A stretch of 64,000 nucleotides of DNA from Cycloclasticus pugetii PS-1 (GCF_000384415.1 NZ_ARVU01000001.1:2046001-2110000); one strand, 5' to 3'; counted from the first letter of the stretch, positions 9,603 to 18,829 are shown. The notes: generated from the letters alone by a model not told the origin. A program made the numbers and translations.

Positions 9603-10685
9603 ATGGATATAACAAAGGTCTTTTATCGACTGTTATTTTCCCTTAGCCTCTGTCTTTTAGGGCTGTTTGCCTTAGTGTGGTTTAGCACATACCACCCACC
9701 AGCTCTTCAACAAGAAGCGGTATACTGCGGCGAAAACACACCCCGTTTAACGGCGGGCCAAACCCTTAAGCTGTATAACCAAAATGTTCAATTTATGGCG
9801 GGGAAAAACTATGTTTTTTTCTATGACCTACCTAATAATACCGGTCCCGATGAACGCCCTTCTAGCGACGACATCACAAAAACCCTGAAGGGTTTAGCCA
9901 ACCTAATTACACAGCAAAATCCGGATATTATCCTCTTACAAGAAGTCGATGAAGGTGCTCAGCGAACAGATCATGCCGATCAATTAGCTCAATTACTTGA
10001 GTTGCTTCCCAGCGATTATGCCTGTCATACCAGTAGCTTTTATTGGCAAGCCCGCTATCTCCCTCACCCACGTATCATGGGCGCTGTGGGCACCAAGTTG
10101 AGTATTATTTCAAAATACAAAATAACCACGGCTACACGCACTCAACTCAGCCTTATCCCACAAGACCCCATCACGCAATTATTTAACCTTAAGCGTGCCT
10201 TACAGGAAGTTCACCTGCCCATAGAGGGTGCAGATAAACTGGTGCTTTTAAACACTCACTTATCCGCCTTTTCCAAAGGCACCGACACCCTTGAACGGCA
10301 AGTAACACAAATTAATCAACGATTACATTCGCTTAACAAGACTCAAACGCCTTGGGTTCTTGCTGGCGATTTTAATTTACTGCCGCCTAATGCCTATCCA
10401 TTACTCGCACAAGAACAACGTCGCAATTACGATCAACAATCTGCAATAGAAACCTTGTACCAGCAACATTTAGCGGTACCCAGCCTTGCAAACACGCAAT
10501 CCGAGCAACGCAAAGCATGGTTCACCTATGCCCCCAATAGTTCATCAAGCCAAGACCCTGACCGGACAATCGATTATTACTTCTACAGCCCAAATTTATC
10601 TGTGCAAAATGCGTTTGTAGAACAAGCTCAGTCACTCACTTTATCTGACCACATGCCAGTAATTGCTTCCTTTACCTTGCCGTAA
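9603..10685 (+). CDS. Endonuclease/exonuclease/phosphatase-family protein, membrane-anchored
   Basis: Member of the EEP superfamily of Mg-dependent phosphoesterases (DNase I, AP endonuclease, sphingomyelinase and inositol phosphatase types). Family signatures are present in order: NQNVQFM near residue 60, LLQEVDE near 111 (metal-binding Glu), NTHLSAF near 217, GDFNLLP near 255 and the catalytic SDHMPV near 349. A single N-terminal membrane helix or uncleaved signal (about residues 9-28) suggests action at or outside the inner membrane. Substrate cannot be told from sequence. The gene stands alone between the SPOR gene and rlmKL. Confidence 0.85.
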   Translation: MDITKVFYRLLFSLSLCLLGLFALVWFSTYHPPALQQEAVYCGENTPRLTAGQTLKLYNQNVQFMAGKNYVFFYDLPNNTGPDERPSSDDITKTLKGLANLITQQNPDIILLQEVDEGAQRTDHADQLAQLLELLPSDYACHTSSFYWQARYLPHPRIMGAVGTKLSIISKYKITTATRTQLSLIPQDPITQLFNLKRALQEVHLPIEGADKLVLLNTHLSAFSKGTDTLERQVTQINQRLHSLNKTQTPWVLAGDFNLLPPNAYPLLAQEQRRNYDQQSAIETLYQQHLAVPSLANTQSEQRKAWFTYAPNSSSSQDPDRTIDYYFYSPNLSVQNAFVEQAQSLTLSDHMPVIASFTLP

Positions 10686-10794
10686 AAACGATTAAAATGC
10701 GCATAGCGCTTAAGTTTTTACCGCTAAGGACCCAGCCTTCTTAGTTCGTTGCAAATCAAGCACCTCTAGCCGACCCACCTTAAAAAGGATATCC

Positions 10795-12999
10795 ATGCCA
10801 CAACTCAATAACTATTTCGCGACAACCGCCAAAGGCATGGAGCTGATCTTAGCCGACGAATTGGAACAAATCGGCGCCTTGCAAGTAAAACCAGCTGCCG
10901 GTGGAGTTTATTTTGAGGGTGAATTGGAAATGGCTTTACGCGTTTGCCTATGGTCTCGCCTTGCTAATCGCGTCTTAGTGCCCTTGGCTCGATATGCAGC
11001 ACAAACACCTGAGCAATTGTATGCCGGTGCCTTAAAAATAGATTGGTCCAAGCACTTCGATGTCTACAACACTTTTGCCATTGACGCTTCTATTAGACGT
11101 TCAAAAATTAACCACTCGAGATATGCCGAGCAAGTGATCAAAGATGCTATTGTCGACCAATTTAAAGAAGCAACAGACGAGCGGCCAAACGTCCAGCGTG
11201 AGCAACCAGACATTCGCATTAACGCATATATCAATGAAGATAAAGTAACGCTTAGCTTAGACTTATCTGGCGACAGCTTACATCGTCGTCATTATCGTAC
11301 TGAGTCTGTAGAAGCGCCATTAAAAGAGAACCTTGCCGCGGCTATTTTAATTCGCGCAGGCTGGCCAAAGATAGCCGCCGAAGGCGGTGCTTTATACGAC
11401 CCCATGTGTGGATCAGGCACTTTTTTAACAGAAGCCGCCATGATGGCCGGCGACATTGCACCTGGCTTGCTGCGTGAGTATTTTGGCTTTCAAGCATGGA
11501 AACACTTTAACCCCATAATATGGCAACGACTGATAAAAGAAGCCGAATATCGCCGAGAAAAAGGCCTACATAACATCCCACCCATCACCGGCTCTGATAT
11601 CAGCATCAAACACGCTGGCATTGCTAAAGCCAATATTAAAGCGGCTCATCTTACTGACGTTATTAAGGCCACCAGCTTACCGCTTACAAAAGTAGCCCCC
11701 GATCCGTCATGGAAACCTGGCTTGTTTATCGTTAACCCACCGTATGGTGAGCGACTCGGCGACATTAAACAACTCAAACCCTTATATCAAGAAATTGGCA
11801 GCATCCTAAAGGCCCGCTTTAACGGCTGGCACGCCTCTGTGTTTACCGGTAATGTTGAACTTGCATTTAATGTTTCATTAAAGTCACATAAGTCGTACCA
11901 ACTATTTAACGGCGCTATCGCTTGTAAAGTCTTTAACTTTTCGGTGACCCCAGAACGGCACTTTGAAGGACAGCATGCCAGTCAGCAACAACACATTGGC
12001 GACAATTTAAAAAAAGCCTTACTACCGACACCCGGTGATTGGAGCGACGGCGCTACCATGCTGGCAAACCGCCTGCGCAAAAACATTAAAAAACTCTCCC
12101 CTTGGGTGAAGAAAAACAACATCCATTGTTACCGCTTGTACGATGCAGACTTACCCGAGTACGCATTGGCCATTGATGTTTACCAAGGCGAAAAAAAGTG
12201 GGTACATGTACAAGAGTATGAAGCCCCAAAAACCATTGATGAGGCTAAATCTATTCTACGTCTTCGTGATGCCTTAGCCGTTATGCCAGAGGTATTAAAC
12301 ATCCCTCCCCAGCAATTATCACTGAAAATTCGTCGTCGCCAAAAAGGTCGCACACAATACGAAAAACAAGGTACCGATGGTGGTTTCCATGAAGTCAGCG
12401 AAGGGCAGGCAAAGTTTCTCGTCAACTTCAAAGATTACCTCGATACAGGTTTATTCTTAGACCATCGCCCGATACGTTTTTGGATTGGCGAACACGCCGG
12501 CGGTAAACAGTTTTTAAACTTATTTGCCTACACAGGCGCGGCAACTGTACATGCGGCACTGGGCGGTGCCACCACGTCTACAACTGTGGATATGTCAAAA
12601 ACCTATTTAGATTGGGCAAAAAATAATTTTGAGCTAAACCATTTAAACTTAGACAAGCACCAGCTTATTCGAGCTAACTGCATGGAATGGCTTGATACTG
12701 CCGTAGAAGAGCAAAAAAAGTACGAACTTATCTTCATTGACCCACCCACTTTTTCCAACTCAAAACGGATGGACAATGTGTTTGATATTCAACGTGATCA
12801 TGTTGAATTAATTAATAAAGCGGCAAAGTTACTAAGCAAAAAAGGCACAATGATCTTTTCAACTAACTTTCGAAAGTTTAAATTAAACGAAGCCTCACTC
12901 ACCCACTTGGCTGTTCAAAATATTAGTCAAAAAACAATATCAAAAGACTTTGAACGAAATCCAAAAATACATTATTGCTGGTCACTAGCACACCGTTAA
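10795..12999 (+). CDS. rlmKL: Bifunctional 23S rRNA methyltransferase RlmKL
   Basis: Makes m2G2445 and m7G2069 in 23S rRNA. The 734-residue protein is the fused gammaproteobacterial form: an N-terminal THUMP domain (about 45-155), a first methyltransferase domain with YDPMCGSGTFLTEAA near residue 200 and the catalytic NPPYGERLG near 313, then a second methyltransferase with FLNLFAYTGAA near 572 and DPPTFSNSKRM near 648. A good ribosome-binding site (AAAAGGAT) precedes the ATG. Nothing is missing relative to the family. Confidence 0.96.
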   Translation: MPQLNNYFATTAKGMELILADELEQIGALQVKPAAGGVYFEGELEMALRVCLWSRLANRVLVPLARYAAQTPEQLYAGALKIDWSKHFDVYNTFAIDASIRRSKINHSRYAEQVIKDAIVDQFKEATDERPNVQREQPDIRINAYINEDKVTLSLDLSGDSLHRRHYRTESVEAPLKENLAAAILIRAGWPKIAAEGGALYDPMCGSGTFLTEAAMMAGDIAPGLLREYFGFQAWKHFNPIIWQRLIKEAEYRREKGLHNIPPITGSDISIKHAGIAKANIKAAHLTDVIKATSLPLTKVAPDPSWKPGLFIVNPPYGERLGDIKQLKPLYQEIGSILKARFNGWHASVFTGNVELAFNVSLKSHKSYQLFNGAIACKVFNFSVTPERHFEGQHASQQQHIGDNLKKALLPTPGDWSDGATMLANRLRKNIKKLSPWVKKNNIHCYRLYDADLPEYALAIDVYQGEKKWVHVQEYEAPKTIDEAKSILRLRDALAVMPEVLNIPPQQLSLKIRRRQKGRTQYEKQGTDGGFHEVSEGQAKFLVNFKDYLDTGLFLDHRPIRFWIGEHAGGKQFLNLFAYTGAATVHAALGGATTSTTVDMSKTYLDWAKNNFELNHLNLDKHQLIRANCMEWLDTAVEEQKKYELIFIDPPTFSNSKRMDNVFDIQRDHVELINKAAKLLSKKGTMIFSTNFRKFKLNEASLTHLAVQNISQKTISKDFERNPKIHYCWSLAHR

Positions 13000-13269
13000 C
13001 CCGTTTTAAATATTCAAAAACGTACACGATAAAACAGCTTGCTTACTCATTTTACTGTTAGGCCAGTTTATTAGTCGCTGGTTTTGGCCTGATTCTCGGT
13101 TTATAAGGCCTACTCCCAAATATCGAGTTTTTCGTTCTTCACAACGCTTTATTCCCTTATGTAACGGTGAATAAAGCCCAGTCTCAGGGTATTTCCTCAT
13201 TCTTGCGGGCTTTAGTTTATAGGCATATACTGGATAGTCCTACGGGCAAACCATGTAAAAGGTATCGCT
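13000..13269. other. Intergenic region without a supported gene
   Basis: No convincing gene. A minus-strand frame of 64 codons at 13006-13200 has no ribosome site and no recognisable protein character. A possible -10 (TATACT near 13227) lies shortly upstream of the ABM monooxygenase gene. Confidence 0.4.
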
Positions 13270-13563
13270 ATGACAGTTGATGTTATTTTAGATTTACAAG
13301 TTAACCCTGAAAACCGAGAAGAGCTATTAAGCGTTTTTATGTCGATCCTACCCGATACACGTGCCTTCAAAGGCTGCCAAAGTGTTTCGGTAACCAGTGA
13401 TGAGGACGATAGACACCATATTGTTTTACTTGAAAAGTGGGGCCAACGCAGTGACTACGAAAGCTATATGGCCTGGCGGACGGAGCGTGGCGATATTGAT
13501 AAACTCGCCAATTTATTATCGTCACCGCCTACTACCCACTACTTGACCACTGTCCCAATCTAA
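13270..13563 (+). CDS. Antibiotic biosynthesis monooxygenase (ABM)-family protein
   Basis: Small dimeric alpha-beta barrel protein of 97 residues. Family features are the N-terminal strand VDVILDLQVNPENREELLSVF, a central CQSVSVTSDEDD segment and the strand-helix segment HHIVLLEKWGQRSDYESYMAWR. ABM proteins include cofactor-free quinol monooxygenases and haem-degrading enzymes; no residues here allow a narrower call. A ribosome site (AAAAGG) precedes the ATG. The gene appears monocistronic. Confidence 0.8.
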   Translation: MTVDVILDLQVNPENREELLSVFMSILPDTRAFKGCQSVSVTSDEDDRHHIVLLEKWGQRSDYESYMAWRTERGDIDKLANLLSSPPTTHYLTTVPI

Positions 13564-13607
13564 CCCCGCTCGACCTAGTGGCGGAATACCCTTAAGGCCG
13601 ATAAATC

Positions 13608-13623
13608 GTTCATGCGTATGAAC
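13608..13623. promoter_or_regulatory. Short inverted repeat upstream of the ion channel gene
   Basis: The palindrome GTTCAT-GCGT-ATGAAC has six-base perfect arms, which extend with one bulge to ATCG/CGAT. It lies about 70 nt before the channel gene. It could be an operator or a weak terminator for the ABM gene; no regulator is indicated. Confidence 0.3.
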
Positions 13624-13694
13624 ACGATAATTTTCTGCCCGCCAGTATACAATCAACCAATAACCATTACGTTTAGCCCCTATTCCTCAAATCA

Positions 13695-14120
13695 ATGTTT
13701 CATATATTTTTTTTAAATTCACTCGTTGTCGCCATTGCTGTGATCATTCATTACGAATTTTTATACCGTGTTTCTCGATATATCCCAAAAATGAAATTAA
13801 AGCATCGACTGAGAATACTGTTTGGCGTTTTTACTGCCCTTATTGCGCATGCGGTAGAGGTTTGGGTGTTTGCCTTTGCGTTTTACTTTATGCATCATGC
13901 TGAAGGCTGGGGGCATTTAGAAGGCAATTTTGATGGTAGTTTGCTTGATTGCACGTATTTATCTTTCACCACCTTTACAACCTTAGGCTTTGGGGATATT
14001 CAACCCATCGGTGATTTGCGCCATTTAACCGGCTTAGAGTCATTAACCGGACTGGTATTAATCACCTGGACGGCCTCATTCTTATATTATGAAATGCAAC
14101 GTTATTGGGATAATCGTTGA
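13695..14120 (+). CDS. Two-helix potassium-channel-like membrane protein
   Basis: Small ion channel subunit of 141 residues. It has a first hydrophobic segment (residues 1-25), a second (about 40-66), a pore loop with the filter-like sequence FTTFTTLGFGD at about 92-102, and a final helix (about 113-133). LGFGD matches the TxGYGD/TxGFGD selectivity filter of potassium channels. There is no RCK or cyclic-nucleotide domain, so gating is unknown. The ribosome site is weak. The gene stands alone. Confidence 0.8.
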   Translation: MFHIFFLNSLVVAIAVIIHYEFLYRVSRYIPKMKLKHRLRILFGVFTALIAHAVEVWVFAFAFYFMHHAEGWGHLEGNFDGSLLDCTYLSFTTFTTLGFGDIQPIGDLRHLTGLESLTGLVLITWTASFLYYEMQRYWDNR

Positions 14121-14208
14121 CGCAGTAATGTTAACCTTCGGTCACACCGCTCTTTGGCAAACACAGCGTCAATAAAGCGTATTGATGCAAGGAAGCCATC
14201 TGTTTTAA

Positions 14209-14237
14209 TTATTTAAACTGTCAACGACCTGTATAAT
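14209..14237 (+). promoter_or_regulatory. Possible sigma-70 promoter for the S1-domain gene
   Basis: A perfect -10 hexamer TATAAT at 14232-14237 is preceded at 17 nt by a poor -35 (TTATTT). It lies 30 nt upstream of the start codon, with TAGGAG as ribosome site. The call rests mainly on the -10. Confidence 0.4.
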
Positions 14238-14267
14238 TGCCAGCACACCGAATATTAGGAGTACACC

Positions 14268-15110
14268 ATGGTTACGCTAGGAAAAACACATCAATTAGAA
14301 GTCATCAAGTCGCTCGACTTCGGCTTTTATTTAGATGCTAAAGAATTAGGTGAAGTTCTCCTGCCAAACAAGCAGGCTCCAAGTAATTTAACCGTTGGTT
14401 CGTTGATTTATGTTTTTTTATACCTCGACTCAGAAGACCGCCCGATTGCCACCACAAAAAAGCCCAAAGCTCAGGTTGGTGAATTTGCCTACCTAACAGT
14501 CGTGGCACGTACACATGTGGGTGCTTTTTTGGACTGGGGGTTAGAAAAAGATGTTCTTGTACCATTTGCTGAACAACATCGACCAATGGATGTTGGCAAA
14601 TCCTATTTAGTCTACTTATACCTCGACAAGAATGATGGGCGCATTGTCGCTTCATCAAAAATAGACAAGTTCATCGATGATGAAGCACCTCATGACTTTA
14701 CCCCACAACAGCAAGTTGACCTTATCATTGCGAACAGCACCGACTTAGGCTTTAAAGCCATCATTAACCATTCACATTGGGGGGTTTTATACAAAAATGA
14801 TGTCTTCCAAAAATTAAGTTTCGGGCAATCAAAAAAAGGGTTTATTAAACGTATTCGACCCGACGGTAAAATAGACTTAAGCCTCCAAGGCGGCAAAGAA
14901 ACACGCGATAAATACAGTAAAATTATTCTTAATTATTTAAAAAAGAACCATAACTTTGCACCGGTTCACGATAAATCCAGCCCAGAAATCATCTCTGACA
15001 CCTTCGGGATGAGCAAGGGTGCGTTCAAAAAAGCCATTGGTGGTTTATATAAGCAGCGCATTATCAATATCGAAAAAGATGGCATACGCTTGCTAGAAAC
15101 AGATTCTTAA
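14268..15110 (+). CDS. CvfB-like S1 RNA-binding protein
   Basis: RNA-binding protein of the CvfB/YitL family, 280 residues. It consists of consecutive S1-type OB folds: one at about 1-60 (GKTHQLEVIKSLDFGFYLDA), one at about 65-135 (EFAYLTVVARTHVGAFLDWGLEKDVLVPFAEQ, split here by family-typical turns), and a third at about 145-215. A C-terminal winged-helix domain follows (SDTFGMSKGAFKKAIGGLYKQRII). CvfB proteins act in RNA metabolism and virulence-gene expression in Firmicutes; the gammaproteobacterial role is not established. A small DUF3622 gene follows after 21 nt. Confidence 0.88.
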   Translation: MVTLGKTHQLEVIKSLDFGFYLDAKELGEVLLPNKQAPSNLTVGSLIYVFLYLDSEDRPIATTKKPKAQVGEFAYLTVVARTHVGAFLDWGLEKDVLVPFAEQHRPMDVGKSYLVYLYLDKNDGRIVASSKIDKFIDDEAPHDFTPQQQVDLIIANSTDLGFKAIINHSHWGVLYKNDVFQKLSFGQSKKGFIKRIRPDGKIDLSLQGGKETRDKYSKIILNYLKKNHNFAPVHDKSSPEIISDTFGMSKGAFKKAIGGLYKQRIINIEKDGIRLLETDS

Positions 15111-15131
15111 ACTCAAGACAAACTTATACTT

Positions 15132-15353
15132 ATGAGCATTACTAAAAAGTACACTTTTCAAACTTCCGCAGAAAAAGATAGCTGGAGAGCCGACATCGTT
15201 CGTCGCGCCAGTTCAAAAAACACGATTATTTCAAAAACCCAAACGGGGTTTAAATCAGAAGCTGAAGCCGTCCAATGGGCAGAAAAAGAACTCGCCTTGT
15301 TTTTAGAAAAGCAAAGCGCTCGAAACAAGCGCCAAGCAGATAAACGCACCTAA
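15132..15353 (+). CDS. Small DUF3622-like protein
   Basis: A 73-residue protein of unknown function, seen mainly in marine gammaproteobacteria as far as I recall. It has an alpha-beta pattern with the recognisable WRADIVRRASSKNTIISK and FKSEAEAVQWAEKEL segments and a basic C-terminal tail (RNKRQADKR). No catalytic residues are apparent. It follows the CvfB-like gene closely and may share its transcript. Confidence 0.7.
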   Translation: MSITKKYTFQTSAEKDSWRADIVRRASSKNTIISKTQTGFKSEAEAVQWAEKELALFLEKQSARNKRQADKRT

Positions 15354-15376
15354 CTAATACAGTTAACAGCGATTAG

Positions 15377-16105
15377 ATGGGACACGATATTCAAAATATT
15401 CCTCTGTTAAATCTAGCGCTATCTTTTATCCCTGTTCTTTTCGCCTTGGCTATTTTGTTTAAATGGTCATTAGAGTCAAGCAACGCACTTTATGCCCTAG
15501 CACGCATGTTGGTTCAGTTGCTTTTAGTCGGCTACCTGTTGAGCTACATTTTTAACGCTGATAATGCTGCCATTGTTATCACTGTTCTAGCTATTATGGT
15601 CTTTGCCTCCAGCTGGATTGCTCTAGGCACGATCCCGATAAAGCGTAACCTATTGTATAAACAAGCCTTTCTCTCCATTATTGTTGGTGGTGGTTTTACC
15701 CTGCTGGTTATCACTCAAGGTGTACTTAATTTAAAACCATGGTATTTGCCTCAAATCATCATTCCATTAGCTGGAATGATTTTCGCCAATGCGATGAATA
15801 GCGTTAGTTTAGCCGCTGAGCGTATCCATGCAGAAATAGATCGCCATGTCTCTTACTTGGAGGCGCGGCGTATTGCACTTCATGCCTCACTGATCCCGGT
15901 TATAAACTCGCTATTTGCGGTTGGCCTAGTCTCTTTGCCGGGCATGATGACCGGGCAGATACTATCTGGGGTATCACCACTGATTGCTGTGCGTTATCAA
16001 ATTATGGTGATGTGTATGATTTTCGCCTCTTCGGTACTCTCGGCTGCCATTTTCCTTGTTTTGGCTAAACCAATATTTAGCACCCGTTTTACTAAACCGC
16101 AATAA
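15377..16105 (+). CDS. fetB: FetB-like ABC permease (UPF0014)
   Basis: Integral membrane protein of 242 residues with about seven predicted helices, matching FetB/YbbM of the UPF0014 family. The conserved ARRIALHASLIPVINSL and LVSLPGMMTGQILSG segments are present. In Escherichia coli FetB works with the ATPase FetA in iron export and oxidative-stress resistance. No FetA-like ATPase gene is next to it here, so any partner must be elsewhere. The substrate is therefore inferred by family only. Confidence 0.85.
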   Translation: MGHDIQNIPLLNLALSFIPVLFALAILFKWSLESSNALYALARMLVQLLLVGYLLSYIFNADNAAIVITVLAIMVFASSWIALGTIPIKRNLLYKQAFLSIIVGGGFTLLVITQGVLNLKPWYLPQIIIPLAGMIFANAMNSVSLAAERIHAEIDRHVSYLEARRIALHASLIPVINSLFAVGLVSLPGMMTGQILSGVSPLIAVRYQIMVMCMIFASSVLSAAIFLVLAKPIFSTRFTKPQ

Positions 16106-16110
16106 AGTTC

Positions 16111-16524
16111 ATGTTAGTCATCACCCCTCATATCACCCTTGCTGATGATGAAATTAAGCTTACAGCCATCCGCGCGCAAGGAGCTGGGGGGCAAAATGTA
16201 AATAAACTCTCATCGGCCATTCATTTACGTTTCGACATTAACGCATCCTCCCTGCCTGAGCTTTTTAAACAACGATTATTAAGTCGACAAGATCACCGTA
16301 TTAATAATATGGGTATTATCATCATTAAGGCTCAGCAATACCGCACCCAAGAAAAAAATCGTGCCGATGCGCTAGAACGCCTAAAACAGATCATAAAAAG
16401 CGTAACGGTTAGTCAAAAAGCTAGGCGAGCAACCTCACCTAGCAAAAATGCTAAGAAAAAACGGACTGATAATAAAACTCAACGCGGCCAATTAAAAAAG
16501 CTACGTGGCAAACTAACCGAATAA
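16111..16524 (+). CDS. arfB: Alternative ribosome-rescue factor ArfB (peptidyl-tRNA hydrolase)
   Basis: Hydrolyses peptidyl-tRNA on ribosomes stalled at the 3' end of truncated mRNA. The 137-residue protein has the release-factor GGQ motif at residues 26-28 (QGAGGQNVNK) and the long basic C-terminal tail (KARRATSPSKNAKKKRTDNK) that in ArfB enters the empty mRNA channel. Length matches the family. It lies 5 nt after the fetB-like gene, so the two are probably co-transcribed, without an obvious functional link. Confidence 0.93.
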   Translation: MLVITPHITLADDEIKLTAIRAQGAGGQNVNKLSSAIHLRFDINASSLPELFKQRLLSRQDHRINNMGIIIIKAQQYRTQEKNRADALERLKQIIKSVTVSQKARRATSPSKNAKKKRTDNKTQRGQLKKLRGKLTE

Positions 16525-16634
16525 CCTAAAATCATTAATCGCTAAACACCCCCTTAGTCCTTTTAACTGGCCAATAAGACAGGTAAAAACTTATAATGGT
16601 ATTTCCCCCATTAGCTCACACAAAAGGATCTAAC

Positions 16635-16973
16635 ATGAGTGCTTTACCTAATTGCCCCCAATGCAACTCAGAATACACCTATGAAGACGGGACTGTGTAT
16701 ATCTGCCCTGAGTGTGCTCATGAGTGGTCCGCCAATTCAAGCGAAACCGACACTGACGAATTAGTCATAAAAGATTCAAACGGTAACCTTTTACAAGATG
16801 GTGATAGCATCACTGTTATCAAAGACTTAAAGGTTAAAGGCTCTTCATCTGTTGTAAAAGTCGGCACTAAGGTAAAAAATATTCGCTTAGTTGAAGGCGA
16901 CCATGACATTGACTGTAGAATCACTGGTATTGGCCCAATGAAGCTGAAATCTATATTTGTAAAAAAAGCATAG
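16635..16973 (+). CDS. yjdM: PhnA/YjdM-family zinc-ribbon protein
   Basis: Small protein of 112 residues with an N-terminal zinc ribbon (CPQC and CPEC, residues 6-9 and 24-27) and a C-terminal SH3-like beta domain ([18 protein letters not shown], then [14 protein letters not shown]). It was historically named PhnA beside the phosphonate genes, but a role in phosphonate hydrolysis is not supported for this family. The ATG at 16635 follows the ribosome site AAAAGGA; a longer frame from 16596 lacks one. A -10-like TATAAT lies at 16592-16597. Confidence 0.88.
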   Translation: MSALPNCPQCNSEYTYEDGTVYICPECAHEWSANSSETDTDELVIKDSNGNLLQDGDSITVIKDLKVKGSSSVVKVGTKVKNIRLVEGDHDIDCRITGIGPMKLKSIFVKKA

Positions 16974-17056
16974 CCGTTATATATTGCCTAGTTGTTTAGA
17001 ATGACTCTAAAATCAGCTGTCGGTATTAACCTTCGGCATATATTCCATTTCAATAA

Positions 17057-17344
17057 ATGAAAAAACGGCAACAAGTCTTAATACCTATTGCACTGATAAG
17101 CATGATGCTTATCAGTCAAATGGCTGCGCTTGCCCATTCTGTAGAGCATTCCTTTCACAAAGCCAGCCATTCGTGCACGGTATTTGTCCAGTGTGAAAAG
17201 TCTAGCAATGGACTCGTTTCGGCTATTCGACTCCCCGCTGTTCCACTATTGTCTAAAACACATGTTGATGGCATTCCCACTCAGCAAGTTCCTCTACTAA
17301 AAACAGCTTATTTCGCTCGCGCACCTCCCTTTACTTTCTTGTAA
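17057..17344 (+). CDS. Small exported His/Cys-rich protein of the zinc-uptake cluster
   Basis: A 95-residue protein with a signal-peptide-like N-terminus (residues 1-26, ending near LAHS) followed by a metal-binding-looking segment with four histidines and two cysteines (HSVEHSFHKASHSC and VQC). The C-terminus is YFARAPPFTFL; similar short proteins ending in ARAPP occur before metal-transport genes, which suggests a DUF2946-like relationship that I cannot confirm. It stands 69 nt before the outer-membrane protein gene and is likely part of the same zinc-responsive unit. Confidence 0.6.
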   Translation: MKKRQQVLIPIALISMMLISQMAALAHSVEHSFHKASHSCTVFVQCEKSSNGLVSAIRLPAVPLLSKTHVDGIPTQQVPLLKTAYFARAPPFTFL

Positions 17345-17412
17345 ACCACATTTTAACGTTACGCGATGGGTTGACCTTGCGTGACTACCTTTTTGTTACA
17401 GGAGAGTTACTT

Positions 17413-18795
17413 ATGCGTAAAGCATTTACTATGGCTGCAATAATCGCCAGTTTAATTATTTCTACCCCGGCACTTTCTAACACTGAAATTGCCTTATTAA
17501 AACAACAGCTAGACACCCTTAAAAAGAACTATGAACAACGCATTGAGGCCCTTGAGTCTAGATTAATAGAAACCGAAAAAAGAACGCAATATGTCGAACT
17601 TAAAACACAGGAAGCAGCAGTTAAACCGAAACAGAGTAGCTTCCTGACCCAAAATTCTTTCAATCCAGCCATTAGCCTTATTCTCGATGGTCGTTTTGCC
17701 GACATGGGCAATGACCCCGATGATTACGCATTGCCCGGCTTCATGCTCGGTGGCGAATCTGGCCTAGGTAGCCAAGGGTTTGCAGTGGGCGAAAGCGAAC
17801 TGGTCATGAGCGCTAATATTGACAACACGTTTTATGGCAAAGCCACTCTTGGTTTTCATAATGATGACGGTAGCACCGAAGTAGACCTAGAAGAAGCCTA
17901 TATACAGACATTAGGTTTAGGGAATGGCCTAACTATCAAGGCCGGTCGTTTTTTTTCTGCCATGGGGTACCTGAATGAACACCATGTTCACACTTGGGAT
18001 TTTGCCGATGCGCCGTTAATTTATCGCGGCTTATTTGGCGACCAACTTAGGGATGATGGTATTCAACTAAGTTATATAGCACCGACCGATACTTTTTTAC
18101 AGTTAGGCGCAGAAATTATGAGTGGTAGCCAATTCCCATCCGCTGGCGAGCAAAGTGGTATTGGCGCAGCAACAGTATTTGCTAACATCGGTGGTGATAT
18201 CGGCATCGAACACAGTTGGCAATTGGGTTTAAGTCATTGGCAAGCTAATAACATAGAAGGTCGTACAGGTGGTGGCCATGCCCATGGTGAAGAAGATAGC
18301 GCTGAAGAAACCCCATCTTTTGATGGCGATAGCAAAATAAACGCTGTTGATTTTGTCTACAAATGGGCGCCCAATGGTAACCCTAAAAACCAACATGTTA
18401 AGGTACAGTTTGAATATTTTGACCGTAAAGAAAACGGCACCATTAGCATGCTAAACAGTGGCCCACCTCTAGAAGAAACCAGCTTCGACGGCCATCAAAA
18501 AGGCTGGTACGCACAAACTATTTATCAATTTAAACCTCGGTGGCGAGCAGGGCTTCGTTATGACCAGTTAGAAAGTGATAACACTGGATTCGATGACGAT
18601 GTGTTAATGGAAGCAGGCTTAGATAGCGACGGTTTTAAACCTAAACGTATGAGTGCAATGATCGAGTGGTTACCGAGTGAATTTTCTAGGATACGGCTGC
18701 AATTTAACCGTGATAAATCCTACCAGGAATCAGATGATCAGATTTTCTTACAATACACTACTAGCCTAGGCAGTCACGGCGCTCATCAATATTAA
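17413..18795 (+). CDS. Outer-membrane beta-barrel protein, likely zinc-uptake porin
   Basis: Predicted outer-membrane protein of 460 residues. It has a signal peptide (1-22), a short coiled coil (about 24-65, many Leu/Glu/Lys heptads), then alternating strands of a barrel (GRFFSAMGYLNEHHVH, YAQTIYQFKPRWRAGLRYDQLES) ending in an aromatic residue. A His/acid-rich loop, GGHAHGEEDSAEE, lies near residue 300, and the C-terminus reads SHGAHQY; both could bind metal. The ATG at 17413 follows AGGAG; the upstream in-frame ATG-less extension is not needed. Its place before znuA-like genes implies metal uptake; substrate is inferred. It is not a TonB-dependent receptor, as no plug domain or TonB box is visible. 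Confidence 0.75.
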   Translation: MRKAFTMAAIIASLIISTPALSNTEIALLKQQLDTLKKNYEQRIEALESRLIETEKRTQYVELKTQEAAVKPKQSSFLTQNSFNPAISLILDGRFADMGNDPDDYALPGFMLGGESGLGSQGFAVGESELVMSANIDNTFYGKATLGFHNDDGSTEVDLEEAYIQTLGLGNGLTIKAGRFFSAMGYLNEHHVHTWDFADAPLIYRGLFGDQLRDDGIQLSYIAPTDTFLQLGAEIMSGSQFPSAGEQSGIGAATVFANIGGDIGIEHSWQLGLSHWQANNIEGRTGGGHAHGEEDSAEETPSFDGDSKINAVDFVYKWAPNGNPKNQHVKVQFEYFDRKENGTISMLNSGPPLEETSFDGHQKGWYAQTIYQFKPRWRAGLRYDQLESDNTGFDDDVLMEAGLDSDGFKPKRMSAMIEWLPSEFSRIRLQFNRDKSYQESDDQIFLQYTTSLGSHGAHQY

Positions 18796-18802
18796 AAACA
18801 AA

Positions 18803-18829
18803 TCGCACAGGCCTTTTGTGCCTGTGCGA
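18803..18829 (+). other. Strong hairpin between barrel gene and znuA
   Basis: A perfect ten-base-pair stem (TCGCACAGGC / GCCTGTGCGA) with a seven-base loop lies between the barrel gene stop and the znuA ribosome site, followed by a moderately T-rich stretch. It may be a partial terminator or a processing/stability element that sets the ratio of barrel to binding-protein transcript. Confidence 0.6.

Noticed and set aside
13006-13200. 64-codon minus-strand frame between rlmKL and the ABM gene
   Set aside because: No ribosome site, no recognisable protein pattern, no partner genes.
16974-17056. Zur-binding site upstream of the zinc-uptake genes
   Set aside because: An AT-rich stretch (TTATATATT) lies there, but it does not fit the palindromic Zur consensus well enough to annotate.
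17413-18795. TonB-dependent zinc receptor (ZnuD type)
   Set aside because: No plug domain or TonB box and only 460 residues; a simple barrel fits better.
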